This document shows positions 8,661-17,123 of a stretch of 64,000 nt of DNA, one piece after another; the stretch's first letter is position 1, and each line of letters opens with the position of its first letter. Under the pieces are notes generated by a model. That model searched no databases and had not been told where the DNA came from. It was given only the letters and a program-made list of their open reading frames with translations. The stretch is from Campylobacter concisus. GTDB taxonomy: Bacteria > Campylobacterota > Campylobacteria > Campylobacterales > Campylobacteraceae. The translations under genes were made by a program, and so were the position numbers. The stretch lies in NCBI RefSeq assembly GCF_002913225.1, contig NZ_PPAW01000013.1:36255-100254 (forward strand). The letters are read 5' to 3'.

Positions 8661-9050
8661 TTAAGCGCTTACGTGGATACTTGTTGATTTAACGTAGGCA
8701 AATACCTGCTCGCCTATCACTAAATTTAGCCCTTTTAAGGCGTGATCTGAGATGATCGCTTCAAAGCAAAGCTGCTCACACTTTAGGCTAACTATGCTTA
8801 AAATTTCGCCGCGAGTTATGCCAGCAACCTCGCATTTTAGCTCATTTTCAAGAGAGCTAGCTTGAAGCTTGACCTTTGATAAAACGACGTCTGAGCTTTT
8901 GAAATTTAAGCTCACCTCATCATTTAGAGCAAATTTGCTAGCCTCATTTAAAGCTAGCATATATAAATTTGTCCCTAAATTTAGGCACTCAAGCTCAAAA
9001 AAGCTGACGCCATCTTTAGAAGAAATTTGAGCGATCTTTGCTTTTATCAT
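8661..9050 (-). CDS. TOBE/Mop-domain molybdate-binding protein
   Basis: 129 residues with two repeats of the roughly 65-residue Mop (TOBE) fold, seen as two similar halves, each ending in a KSS/KSTS-type oxyanion-binding stretch (FKSSDVVLSK; AYVKSTSIHVSA). Such di-Mop proteins (ModG-like) bind and store molybdate or tungstate in the cytoplasm. It overlaps the modA stop by 4 bases and precedes modC, so it is an integral part of the operon. The halves are diverged, so the gene symbol is left open. Confidence 0.8.
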   Translation of the reverse strand: MIKAKIAQISSKDGVSFFELECLNLGTNLYMLALNEASKFALNDEVSLNFKSSDVVLSKVKLQASSLENELKCEVAGITRGEILSIVSLKCEQLCFEAIISDHALKGLNLVIGEQVFAYVKSTSIHVSA

Positions 9051-9802
9051 TTAGCTGGGACGTTGTAGCCAAATTTCTTGAAAATTTCTCTTGCTTTATC
9101 ACCCAAGATAAACTCATAAAATGCCTTCGCATCAGCGTTATTTTCAGCACGTTTTAAGAGCACGATGCCTTGATCGATCGGAGTGTAGAGCTTTTGAGGC
9201 ACGAAGATGTAGTTAGTGCCCTCTTTGTATTTTGCCATTTTCTCGCTAAAAAGCGCACTAGCAGCGATAAATCCAACGTCTGAAGCGCTTAATGCTTGAG
9301 ATAGCGTCTCAGAAATTTTTTGAGCATAGACGATGTTTTTCTCTACTTCATCATAAATTTTTGCATTTTTAAGAGCTTCGATGCTAGCCTTGCCGTAAGG
9401 TGCGGTCTCTGGGTTTGCTATTGAGATAGCTTTTAGGCCGCGAACCACTTCTATGCCTTTTTTAAAATCCACGCCTCTTATAGAAAAGATCGCCAAAGCG
9501 CCTTGTGCATAAACTTTTGGAGCAGCTACTGCAAAGCCTGTGTCGTAGGCCTTTTGCGCAAAGCCCATATCAGCAGCCATGAAGATATCAGCTGGGGCCT
9601 GGTTTTGTATCTGCGTGACAAGGCCGCCGCTTGCGCCAAGAGTTAGGTTGATCTTAGCGTCTGGATGAAGCTTGTTAAACTCTTTTATAAGCTCGGGAAA
9701 CGCATAGGTCGTGTTTGCTGCGGCATAGACATTTACGTCAGCGCCAAAGGCGTTTATAGCTAGCAACGCCGCTGCACATAAAAATTTAAAAACCCTTTTC
9801 AT
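9047..9802 (-). CDS. modA: Molybdate-binding periplasmic protein
   Basis: 251 residues with a signal peptide (MKRVFKFLCAAALLAINAFGADV). The mature start VNVYAAANTTYAFPEL matches the ModA pattern, as do LTLGASGGLVTQIQNQAPADIF and the C-terminal AKAFYEFILGDKAREIFKKFGY. It captures molybdate or tungstate for ModBC. The gene is 2 bases downstream of the ModE-type regulator. Whether it prefers molybdate or tungstate cannot be read from sequence. Confidence 0.92.
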   Translation of the reverse strand: MKRVFKFLCAAALLAINAFGADVNVYAAANTTYAFPELIKEFNKLHPDAKINLTLGASGGLVTQIQNQAPADIFMAADMGFAQKAYDTGFAVAAPKVYAQGALAIFSIRGVDFKKGIEVVRGLKAISIANPETAPYGKASIEALKNAKIYDEVEKNIVYAQKISETLSQALSASDVGFIAASALFSEKMAKYKEGTNYIFVPQKLYTPIDQGIVLLKRAENNADAKAFYEFILGDKAREIFKKFGYNVPAK

Positions 9803-9803
9803 T

Positions 9804-10586
9804 TTATACTCCTATTATGATTTGAGATGATTTTACTATGGCTAAAAGTGTGTCGCCAACGCCTATTTGCATATCCATCGCGCTATCTTTTGTGATGATG
9901 GCAGTGAGCGTCTGCTCGTCGCTTAGCTTTAGCGTGATCTCAGCATTTACAGCGCCTATTTTTGCCTCGATGACCTCGCCTTTTAGCTGATTTTTAGTGC
10001 TTATTTTTAGATCAAGATCTTTTGCGAGAATGACTGCTGGGGCTTTAAAGATGAAAACTACCTTTTGACCCACTTTTAGGCCTAAATTTTTCTCGCTCTC
10101 AACTGTTATGGTGGCTTCAAGCGTGTTACCGTTACTTAGTTTTGCAACGATCTCAGAATTTACAGCGCCTCTATTTATACTAATGATCTCGCATGAGAGC
10201 TGGTTTCTGGCGCTTAAATTCATACTCATCCTTTGAAGGTTTATGATATCAACATCTTCAAAATCAACCTTTTGGCAAATTTTTTGCAAAAAATCCTTTT
10301 GCGTCTCAAGGATGGCGTCATAAATTTTTATCAGTTTTTTGGCGTATGGGCTAAGCTCTGAGCCGCTATTTTTCTTGTTGCCATCGGCTCTTACGATTAG
10401 CGGTTTGCTACTTTTGTTATTTATGGTATCCAGGCAGTCCCAAGCGTTTTTGTATGATATGCCGACAACCTCAGCTGCTTTTGTGATACTTTTTGTCTCT
10501 TTTATCGCCTTAAGTAACGCTATATGCTTTGCTAAAACCTGCGTATCTTCGCCTAGAAATAGCTCTAAATTTATATCTGCTTTCAA
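9804..10586 (-). CDS. modE: ModE-type molybdate-responsive regulator (wHTH plus two Mop domains)
   Basis: About 260 residues. The N-terminal winged helix (roughly residues 10-110) has the LysR-like helix-turn-helix SITKAAEVVGISYKNAWDCL and the ModE-typical KPLIVRADGNKKNSGSELSP. Two Mop/TOBE repeats follow (SARNQLSCEIISINRGAVN and STKNQLKGEVIEAKIGAVN), giving molybdate sensing. The preferred start is a TTG at 10586 preceded by AGAGG; a TTG 36 bases earlier lacks a ribosome binding site. As first gene of the operon it probably controls its own and the mod genes' transcription. Confidence 0.88.
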   Translation of the reverse strand: MKADINLELFLGEDTQVLAKHIALLKAIKETKSITKAAEVVGISYKNAWDCLDTINNKSSKPLIVRADGNKKNSGSELSPYAKKLIKIYDAILETQKDFLQKICQKVDFEDVDIINLQRMSMNLSARNQLSCEIISINRGAVNSEIVAKLSNGNTLEATITVESEKNLGLKVGQKVVFIFKAPAVILAKDLDLKISTKNQLKGEVIEAKIGAVNAEITLKLSDEQTLTAIITKDSAMDMQIGVGDTLLAIVKSSQIIIGV

Positions 10587-10740
10587 AATTTTAACCTCTA
10601 AATATATAATAATAATTTGCAAAGTATATCTAATTATATTAATACAAAAACTTAAAATTACAAATTTTCTTTAACTTTTTGTAAAGTTTCAAGAAGATAA
10701 AATCAAGCTGTATTTTATAAATAAATTTTAAGGTTTTAAG

Positions 10741-11457
10741 ATGAAATTTTTGCTAGCTATCTTTTGTAGCCTGCTTTTAGCCTGTGCCAGCGCCGACATA
10801 AACACGACTAACGGCAATGAAAATGATGACTTTGATGTTGAATTTGAAGCAAAAAAAGATGTATTTGACCCGCTTAGTGGCTACAACCGAGTGATGACAA
10901 ATGTAAATGACTTTATCTACATAAACATGCTAACTCCAGTAGCAAAAGGCTACGCTTATGTCGTGCCAGCCACAGCTAGAACGATGGTTGCAAATTTCTT
11001 TGACAACCTACTTTTTCCAGTGCGCTTTGTAAATAACCTGCTTCAGTTTAAATTTCAAAACGCAGGTGAAGAGACTTTGCGTTTTTTAGCAAACACGATA
11101 ATTGGCTTTGGAGGGCTAACAGACGGGGCAAAATACTATGATCTAAAGGCTCACAACGAGGACTTTGGACAGACCCTTGGATACTGGGGGCTTGGAAGCG
11201 GCTTTCACATCGTTTGGCCACTTATCGGACCATCAAATTTAAGAGATACGGGAGGCCTAGTTGGCGACTATTTTGCTGATCCTATCAGTTACGTTGATCC
11301 TAGGCTTTTATCGCTTGGTATCAAATCTTATAGAGCATTTAACAGCTTTTCACAAGATCCAACTGCTTATGAAAAACTAAGAAAAGACGCGATCGATCTA
11401 TATCCATTTTTACGCGATGCTTACGAGCAAAGACGCGATAAACTTATCAAGGAGTAA
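10741..11457 (+). CDS. mlaA: Outer-membrane lipid asymmetry lipoprotein MlaA (VacJ)
   Basis: 238 residues. A lipoprotein signal (MKFLLAIFCSLLLACAS, lipobox LLAC) is followed by the MlaA landmarks FDPLSGYNRVM, the N-F-x-D-N-L block NFFDNLLFPVRFVNNLLQ, GFGGLTDGA, and the paired LGYWGLGSGFHIVWPLIGPS. MlaA sits in the inner leaflet of the outer membrane and passes misplaced phospholipid to periplasmic MlaC. mlaC begins 2 bases after its stop, so they form one operon with the RND gene. Confidence 0.92.
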   Translation: MKFLLAIFCSLLLACASADINTTNGNENDDFDVEFEAKKDVFDPLSGYNRVMTNVNDFIYINMLTPVAKGYAYVVPATARTMVANFFDNLLFPVRFVNNLLQFKFQNAGEETLRFLANTIIGFGGLTDGAKYYDLKAHNEDFGQTLGYWGLGSGFHIVWPLIGPSNLRDTGGLVGDYFADPISYVDPRLLSLGIKSYRAFNSFSQDPTAYEKLRKDAIDLYPFLRDAYEQRRDKLIKE

Positions 11458-11459
11458 GT

Positions 11460-12062
11460 ATGAAAATTTTAAAAGCTCTTGCAGCGATTTTACTTTTAGC
11501 AACTAGCCTTTTTGCTATGTCAAAAGAGCAGATAAAGCCTGAGATAGAGGCAAAAACTGCTAAAGTGATTGAAGTTTTAAAAAATACAAATTTAGATGAC
11601 AAGGCAAAGACAAAAGAGATATTTGCTCTGCTTGATCCATTTTTTGACTACAAACAAATGGCAAAGATCAGCCTTGGCAAGCGCTACAACAGCCTAAGTG
11701 CCAACGAGCAAGCTAAATTTGACGCTGCTTTTGAGCAAAAGCTAAAAAGCTCATACATCGACAAGCTTTTAGGCTACAAAGACCAACAGATCCACATCAC
11801 TGGAGAGAGTGAGCCACAAAAAAATAGATACTGGGTCACATCTGAGCTAGTAAATGACGGCAAAAGCTATGAATTTGTCTATAAATTTTACGACGCAAAG
11901 GAGCGCGGCTGGCTCATTTACGACCTTGATATCGTTGGCGTGAGCATCATCCAAACTTATAGAAGCCAGTTTGGCGACGTGCTAAACAATGGCGATTTTA
12001 ATACGCTTTTACAAAAACTAAACGAAGCTGTTTTGCCTGATCAAAATAAAACTAATCCTTAA
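11460..12062 (+). CDS. mlaC: Periplasmic phospholipid-binding protein MlaC (Ttg2D)
   Basis: 200 residues with a signal peptide (MKILKALAAILLLATSLFAMS). MlaC family pattern: FALLDPFFDYKQMAKISLGK, the central FEQKLKSSYIDKLLGYKD, and the C-terminal GWLIYDLDIVGVSIIQTYRSQF. It shuttles phospholipid between outer and inner membranes. Its stop overlaps the start of the RND gene by one base, implying tight coupling. No mlaFEDB ABC genes are in the window. Confidence 0.92.
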   Translation: MKILKALAAILLLATSLFAMSKEQIKPEIEAKTAKVIEVLKNTNLDDKAKTKEIFALLDPFFDYKQMAKISLGKRYNSLSANEQAKFDAAFEQKLKSSYIDKLLGYKDQQIHITGESEPQKNRYWVTSELVNDGKSYEFVYKFYDAKERGWLIYDLDIVGVSIIQTYRSQFGDVLNNGDFNTLLQKLNEAVLPDQNKTNP

Positions 12063-14512
12063 TGCGACAAATTTTTAAATTTATCATTGCCAAAAACAAG
12101 CTTGTTATCTCGCTTGTCCTGCTTTTAAGTGTTGTTTTTGGCTGCCTTAGCACAAGACTAAGCATCGACGCTTCAGCTGAGACCTTGCTACTTGAACACG
12201 ACCCTGATCTAAAAGCCTATAGACAGATAGCAAAACGTTACGACTCGCCAGGGCTTTTGGTGGTCGCTTTTACCCCAAAAGATGATCTTTTTTCACCTAA
12301 AAATTTAGAGCTTATTAAAAATTTAAGCGACGAGCTAGCCAAAAACGATATGGTCAGCAGCGTCATTTCTATCTTAAATGTACCGCTTCTAAATAGCGTA
12401 AAAGGCGGCGTGACTGGCATCTTAGAGCATACGCCAACGCTAAGCGATAAAGATATAAATATCTCAAAAGCAAAGCTTGAGTTTGCAAAAAGTCCCATTT
12501 ATAGTGGAAATTTGATAAGCAAAGATCTAAAAACCATAGCGATCGCGCTAAATTTAAAGCAAGATGAGAAATTTAACGAGCTTTTAAATGAGCGAAATTT
12601 GCTTAGCAAAAAAGAGTCAAACGGCACTATCACGCAGGCGGAGAAGCTTAAATTTAAAGCGCTTGTGGCTGAGTTTAAAGCTTACCGAGATGAGCTTAGA
12701 AAGAGCGATCACAAAAACCTTGAAGCCATAAAGGCAGCTATCGCTAAATTTAACGCAAATGATGAGCTATTTTTGGGCGGCGCAAATATGATCGCTGATG
12801 ATATGATAGGCTTTATAAAGAGCGATCTTTTGGTTTACGGCCTAAGCGTTCTAGCGCTTCTTAGCTTTAGTTTGTGGCTATTTTTTAGGCAGCCAAGATG
12901 GATCGTCTTACCGATGTTTATCTGCGCGGTAAGTGCCATTTTTACAACTGGAATTTTTGGTATGTTTGGCTGGGAAGTGACGGTCATTAGTTCAAACTAC
13001 ATCGCACTTCAGCTAATTATCACCATCTCAACAGTCATCCACCTAGTCGTAAGCTACCGAGAATTTTATGTAAAACACCCGAAATACAGCCAAAATCAGC
13101 TCATCTATATGACACTACGTGATAAATTTTCTCCATCTTTTTGGGCGATATTTACGACAGTCATTGGCTTTAGCTCACTAATGAGTGCCGATATAAAGCC
13201 AGTTATCATGCTTGGCATTATGATGAGTGCTGGCATTAGCGTTTCACTCGTGCTTGCATTTTTGCTATTTGGCTCGGTAAATGCAAATTTAAAGAAGCTT
13301 GCCCCTGTTAGGACATTTGAAAACAGCTTTAAATTTACAAAATACTGCGCAAATTTAGCCCTAAACTCAAGAAAGATCATCTACGCAGTTTGCGTGCTTG
13401 TTGTCTGCTTTGGCGTTTATGGCATCAGTAAGATAAAGGTCGAAAACAGCTTCATTGGCTACTTTAAAGAGAGCACGCAGATCCGCCAAGGCATGCAGGT
13501 CATCGACACAAAGCTTGGTGGCACGATCCCAGTTGATGTAATAGTTAAATTTAAAGAGAGCGAGCCAAAACAAGAAAAAAGTGATGAGAAAGATGACTTT
13601 GAAAGTGAGTTTGAGAACGACGCAAAGAGCGCAAAATACTGGTTTAACAGCTACCACACAAGGATCGCAGAGAAGATCCACGACCATTTGACGCAGCAGA
13701 AATTTGTAGGCAACGTAAGCTCGCTTGCAACGCTCATAAAGGCGATAAAAGAGCTAAATAACGGCGTTAGTGATGATTTTTTGCTTGCTGCTATGTATGA
13801 AAAGCTACCACTTGAGTATAAAAACATCTTGCTAAGCCCTTATGTGAGCGTCGAAAATGACGAGCTTAGATTTAGTTTAAGGATCATCGATAGCGACTCT
13901 GAGCTTAGACGAAATGAGTTTTTAAAAGAGCTTAGAGCTGGGCTTGCCAAGCTTACCAAAAATGACAACGTGAGCATAGAAGTGGCCGGTATGATGGTGC
14001 TTTACAACAACATGCTTCAAAATTTACTTAGCTCGCAGGTTGATACATTTGGACTAACGGTTGCGATACTTTTTGTCATATTTTGTTTTGTTTTTAGAAG
14101 CATTAAACTTGCAACCATCGCAATAGTTTCAAATTTGATCCCACTTTGCACGCTCTTTGGCGTGATGGGATTTTTTGGCATACCGCTTGATGTGATGAGC
14201 ATTACGATAGCGGCCATTAGTATAGGTATCGGCGTTGATGATATCATCCACTACATCCACCGCTTCAAAGAGGAGCTGCTTACAAAGGACGTTTTTGAGA
14301 GCATCAAGGCTGCGCACGCGAGCATAGGATACGCGATGTATTACACTTCATTTACCATTTTTCTTGGATTTAGCGTGATGATAACGAGCAACTTTATACC
14401 GACTATTTATTTTGGCTTGCTAACCGATCTTGTTATGGTCTTTATGCTGCTTGGAGCGCTCATCATCTTGCCAAGTCTGATAGCTAGTTTTGTGAAAAAG
14501 CGCGAGGTATAA
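12062..14512 (+). CDS. RND/MMPL-superfamily transporter coupled to mlaA-mlaC
   Basis: 816 residues with two halves of the RND layout: an N-terminal membrane segment, a large periplasmic loop (about 40-250), a block of membrane helices (260-420), a second periplasmic loop (430-650) and a final helix block (660-805). The second block contains ITIAAISIGIGVDDIIHYIHRF, which includes the conserved Asp pair of the family. It resembles HpnN/MMPL-type lipid exporters rather than drug pumps. Position after mlaA and mlaC suggests it is the inner-membrane partner of MlaC, driven by the proton gradient. That role is inferred from context. Confidence 0.85.
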   Translation: MRQIFKFIIAKNKLVISLVLLLSVVFGCLSTRLSIDASAETLLLEHDPDLKAYRQIAKRYDSPGLLVVAFTPKDDLFSPKNLELIKNLSDELAKNDMVSSVISILNVPLLNSVKGGVTGILEHTPTLSDKDINISKAKLEFAKSPIYSGNLISKDLKTIAIALNLKQDEKFNELLNERNLLSKKESNGTITQAEKLKFKALVAEFKAYRDELRKSDHKNLEAIKAAIAKFNANDELFLGGANMIADDMIGFIKSDLLVYGLSVLALLSFSLWLFFRQPRWIVLPMFICAVSAIFTTGIFGMFGWEVTVISSNYIALQLIITISTVIHLVVSYREFYVKHPKYSQNQLIYMTLRDKFSPSFWAIFTTVIGFSSLMSADIKPVIMLGIMMSAGISVSLVLAFLLFGSVNANLKKLAPVRTFENSFKFTKYCANLALNSRKIIYAVCVLVVCFGVYGISKIKVENSFIGYFKESTQIRQGMQVIDTKLGGTIPVDVIVKFKESEPKQEKSDEKDDFESEFENDAKSAKYWFNSYHTRIAEKIHDHLTQQKFVGNVSSLATLIKAIKELNNGVSDDFLLAAMYEKLPLEYKNILLSPYVSVENDELRFSLRIIDSDSELRRNEFLKELRAGLAKLTKNDNVSIEVAGMMVLYNNMLQNLLSSQVDTFGLTVAILFVIFCFVFRSIKLATIAIVSNLIPLCTLFGVMGFFGIPLDVMSITIAAISIGIGVDDIIHYIHRFKEELLTKDVFESIKAAHASIGYAMYYTSFTIFLGFSVMITSNFIPTIYFGLLTDLVMVFMLLGALIILPSLIASFVKKREV

Positions 14513-14514
14513 AT

Positions 14515-15090
14515 TTATTTGATAACTTTGATAAACGAATAGACATCAGCCACGCCATCAATGTGCTTAGCGTACCAAATGGCGTGCTTTTCTTGCTCGA
14601 TGCTATCTACCACGCCACTAAAAACAACGTCACAGCCAACGATGCTAACACGCACATTTGTGCCCTCAACGACGCTATCTTTGAAGAGATTTTGTTTTAA
14701 ATTTGCAAGAATGCTCAGGCTATCGCACGGATACTCGCTCTTTTTTACCCTAAGATAGGTGTAAATTTTGCGCACTCCGTCCGTGCTTTTGGCAAGCTCA
14801 ACTAGCTTACCTTCAAGCTCTTTGCTATCAACAAGCCCAATGAGATAGGCATCGCCGTAAAAGACCTCTATCTCGATGTCGATGTTGCTAAGCCCTTTTG
14901 AAAACAAAATTTTGCTTTGTAGCTTGCTTTGGATAAATTTATCACGTGAGATCGAGTAGATACCGCGTTTATCGCGAGAAATAGAGTATGCGTCATATAC
15001 GTTTAGTGGCGCTGTTGCTGGAGTGAGGACTGAGGAGCAAGAGCAAAAAAATAAGAGAAAAAATGCAAAAACGCTAAATTTAGAAATCAT
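14515..15090 (-). CDS. BON-domain lipoprotein
   Basis: 191 residues. The signal MISKFSVFAFFLLFFCSCSS ends in a lipobox-like stretch, so the protein is probably lipidated. Two BON-like repeats follow: IEVFYGDAYLIGLVDSKELE with DGVRKIYTYL, and VRVSIVGCDVVFSGVVDS with DGVADVYSFIKV. BON proteins such as DolP/OsmY bind phospholipid and act in envelope stress. It converges on the RND gene, ending 2 bases from its stop. An internal duplication, SISRDKRGIYSISRDK, lies near residue 38. Confidence 0.8.
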   Translation of the reverse strand: MISKFSVFAFFLLFFCSCSSVLTPATAPLNVYDAYSISRDKRGIYSISRDKFIQSKLQSKILFSKGLSNIDIEIEVFYGDAYLIGLVDSKELEGKLVELAKSTDGVRKIYTYLRVKKSEYPCDSLSILANLKQNLFKDSVVEGTNVRVSIVGCDVVFSGVVDSIEQEKHAIWYAKHIDGVADVYSFIKVIK

Positions 15091-15164
15091 AAATCCTTTT
15101 GTAATTTCAAAAAGTTTATAGAAAATGGGCTAAAATTTATCTAAATCTGCTAAAATAACGCGCA

Positions 15165-15263
15165 CGGAGGATAAAGTAATCTGGTGATGCTCACGGGCTT
15201 CAAACCCGATGACTGGGCGGTTGACCGTCTGGTGGGGAGTTCGATTCTCTCATCCTCTCGCCA
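15165..15263 (+). tRNA. selC: Selenocysteine tRNA (anticodon UCA)
   Basis: A 99-base tRNA with the long extra arm of tRNA-Sec. The anticodon stem-loop is CGGG-CTTCAAA-CCCG with anticodon TCA. The variable arm forms a stem between GGGCGG and CCGTCTGG. The T loop is TTCGATT on a GGGAG/CTCTC stem, and CCA is encoded at 15261-15263 after G73. The acceptor pairs GGAGGAT with ATCCTCT using one G-U pair. The position that should be base 1 is C (15165) and would face C, so the terminal pair is open unless the tRNA starts differently. Its presence means the organism reads UGA as selenocysteine in some genes, typically formate dehydrogenase. Confidence 0.93.
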
Positions 15264-15385
15264 CTTTTACTTCTTTTAAATTTCTACTTTTTAAATGATC
15301 TTTTTTTGATTTTAAGGCGCAGTTAGCTAGTAAAATTTCAAAAACAAAGGTTGCAAATTTAAACAATTATCTTTAAATTTAAAGT

Positions 15386-15727
15386 TTAAATTTTTATATC
15401 CAAAACGTGCGGTTCTTCGCTCTCTTCTTCGCTATCAAGCTCGTCTTCTAAGACCTCTTCATCTTTGGCTTTTGCGTTTTGCTCTTCGTTCTCAAACTCG
15501 CTCGCCTCTTCTTCGCTCTTTTGACGCTCGTGCTCTTTTTCAGGGTCTATTTTGTATGACTCCTCCATCGGACGCACCTCTTTGATCTCCTCATTTTGCT
15601 GGGTAGCTAGCTCAGATGCCATTAGCGCTTGCATGTCAAAGCGTGCCTGTTGGTTTGCATGCACCTGCGAGACGACTGGGGCGTTTTGGTTGATGAAGTT
15701 GCTGTTTCCTAAAGGTGTTACCGCCAT
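15386..15727 (-). CDS. Small acidic, probably disordered protein, unknown function
   Basis: 113 residues. The N-terminal half contains Gln/Asn-rich sequence (NFINQNAPVVSQ, QARFDMQALMASELATQQ). The second half is almost wholly Glu, Asp and Lys (KEHERQKSEEEASEFENEEQ), so a highly charged, flexible or coiled-coil tail is expected. There is no signal peptide or known motif. It begins 2 bases after the NFACT gene stop and is likely cotranscribed. Composition alone gives no function. Confidence 0.65.
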   Translation of the reverse strand: MAVTPLGNSNFINQNAPVVSQVHANQQARFDMQALMASELATQQNEEIKEVRPMEESYKIDPEKEHERQKSEEEASEFENEEQNAKAKDEEVLEDELDSEEESEEPHVLDIKI

Positions 15728-15729
15728 TT

Positions 15730-17052
15730 TTAGCCTTTATTTATGATGATCGTTTTGTAGTTTGTGTAAGTGACGTTCGCGCCATTTTCACGCCTTAAAT
15801 TTTCGCGTTTGGTGTAATCCACCTCGTATCTGCCAGCCCCTTTTACGCTAAATTCCACGCAAAATTTAGCAGCCATTTCTAGCACATCTTCTGGCACTTT
15901 GCTCTTGTTTGTTTTTATGATGACGTGAGCGCTTGGGGCGTCTTTTAGATGAAGCCAGATGTCGTCTTTTTTGGCGAGATCAAGTAAATTTATATTACCT
16001 TTTTCGTTTCTGCCAATTAGAATTTTAAACTCTCTAACGTAAAAAATTTCAGCATTTTCACTCACATCTTTTATCTGGCGCTCTCTTTGTTTTGCCTTGT
16101 TTTTTGGACTTAAAATTTCAAGCTCGTAAGCGCTATTTGCCTCTTTTAAAAGTGACTTTAGCCCTTCTAAAAACTCGATCTTTTCGCTTAAATTTCTCTT
16201 TTCTATCTCCACACCAAGGGCTTTTGCGCGAAGTTTTTTTGATCTTGCATAAAATTCATTTGCGCTATTTTTTGGCGTATCACTAAGAGTTAGTTTTATC
16301 TCATTGCTGTCAAAATCATTAAGACAAATTTCTCTCTCATAGCCCTTAAAATTTGCCAAATTTGCAAGCAAAAGCGTGCCGTAGTTTGAAAACTCCTCGC
16401 TCTTTTTCATAAGCTCATCTTTATCTTCAAGCGAGTTTAAAATTTCCCTCATGCTATCTATCTTTTTTTGCACGCTAGCAAGCTTTGCCTCTTTTAGGCT
16501 AGCTATCCTTGCTTCATTTATCCTAGTGGCTTCACTTTTAAAAAACTCATCAAATTCCGTTATAGGCTCGCACGGCTTTTCTTTTATGGCGATGGCTGGA
16601 AGTTCTTTTAAAACCTCGCCAGTTTCTATCTTGCGGTAGCTATTATCGATATGTCTTAGCGCCTCGATGATGATGTTGTTTTCATCAGTTATCACAGCGT
16701 TTGTAAAGCGGCCAGTAAATTCAAGATAGAGGATGAAATTTTCGCTTTTATATGAGCCACTTTGCGTGCAAGTAAATTTTAAAATTCTATTGTCTTTTAG
16801 GCACTCGACGCTTTTTATATGCGAGGCATTAAAGCGCTTTTTTAGGACGTTATCAAAGGGTGCTTGATAAATTTTCGCCTCTTTTAGCTCGTCATCTTTA
16901 TAGATCGCTGAGTTTGACTTATTTAGATCAAAAATGATCTTTTCACCGCTAAATTCGATAAGTATAGCCATGTCGCTTACGCGCTTTGCTTGGCTTATCT
17001 TTTTAAATTTTGATAGATAACTTGCTATTTGAACTAAATGTGCGTACTTCAT
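15730..17052 (-). CDS. NFACT-family protein (RqcH/FbpA-like)
   Basis: 440 residues: an N-terminal NFACT-N-type domain (1-150), a central coiled-coil region (170-330, KEAKLASVQKKIDSMREIL and later helices) and a C-terminal NFACT-R domain with VREFKILIGRNEKGN, DIWLHLKDAPSAHVII and the tail GANVTYTNYKTI. Proteins of this family bind obstructed 50S subunits and add C-terminal Ala tails (RqcH); older annotation calls them fibronectin-binding. It is somewhat shorter than the roughly 570-residue RqcH of Firmicutes. Ribosome quality control is inferred from family, not from a visible catalytic residue. Confidence 0.82.
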   Translation of the reverse strand: MKYAHLVQIASYLSKFKKISQAKRVSDMAILIEFSGEKIIFDLNKSNSAIYKDDELKEAKIYQAPFDNVLKKRFNASHIKSVECLKDNRILKFTCTQSGSYKSENFILYLEFTGRFTNAVITDENNIIIEALRHIDNSYRKIETGEVLKELPAIAIKEKPCEPITEFDEFFKSEATRINEARIASLKEAKLASVQKKIDSMREILNSLEDKDELMKKSEEFSNYGTLLLANLANFKGYEREICLNDFDSNEIKLTLSDTPKNSANEFYARSKKLRAKALGVEIEKRNLSEKIEFLEGLKSLLKEANSAYELEILSPKNKAKQRERQIKDVSENAEIFYVREFKILIGRNEKGNINLLDLAKKDDIWLHLKDAPSAHVIIKTNKSKVPEDVLEMAAKFCVEFSVKGAGRYEVDYTKRENLRRENGANVTYTNYKTIIINKG

Positions 17053-17123
17053 GCGGGGATTATATCAGAAATGTTGCAAAAATGTTTTAACAAAGAGTCC
17101 TAGCTGGTTTGCTAGGACAAAAG

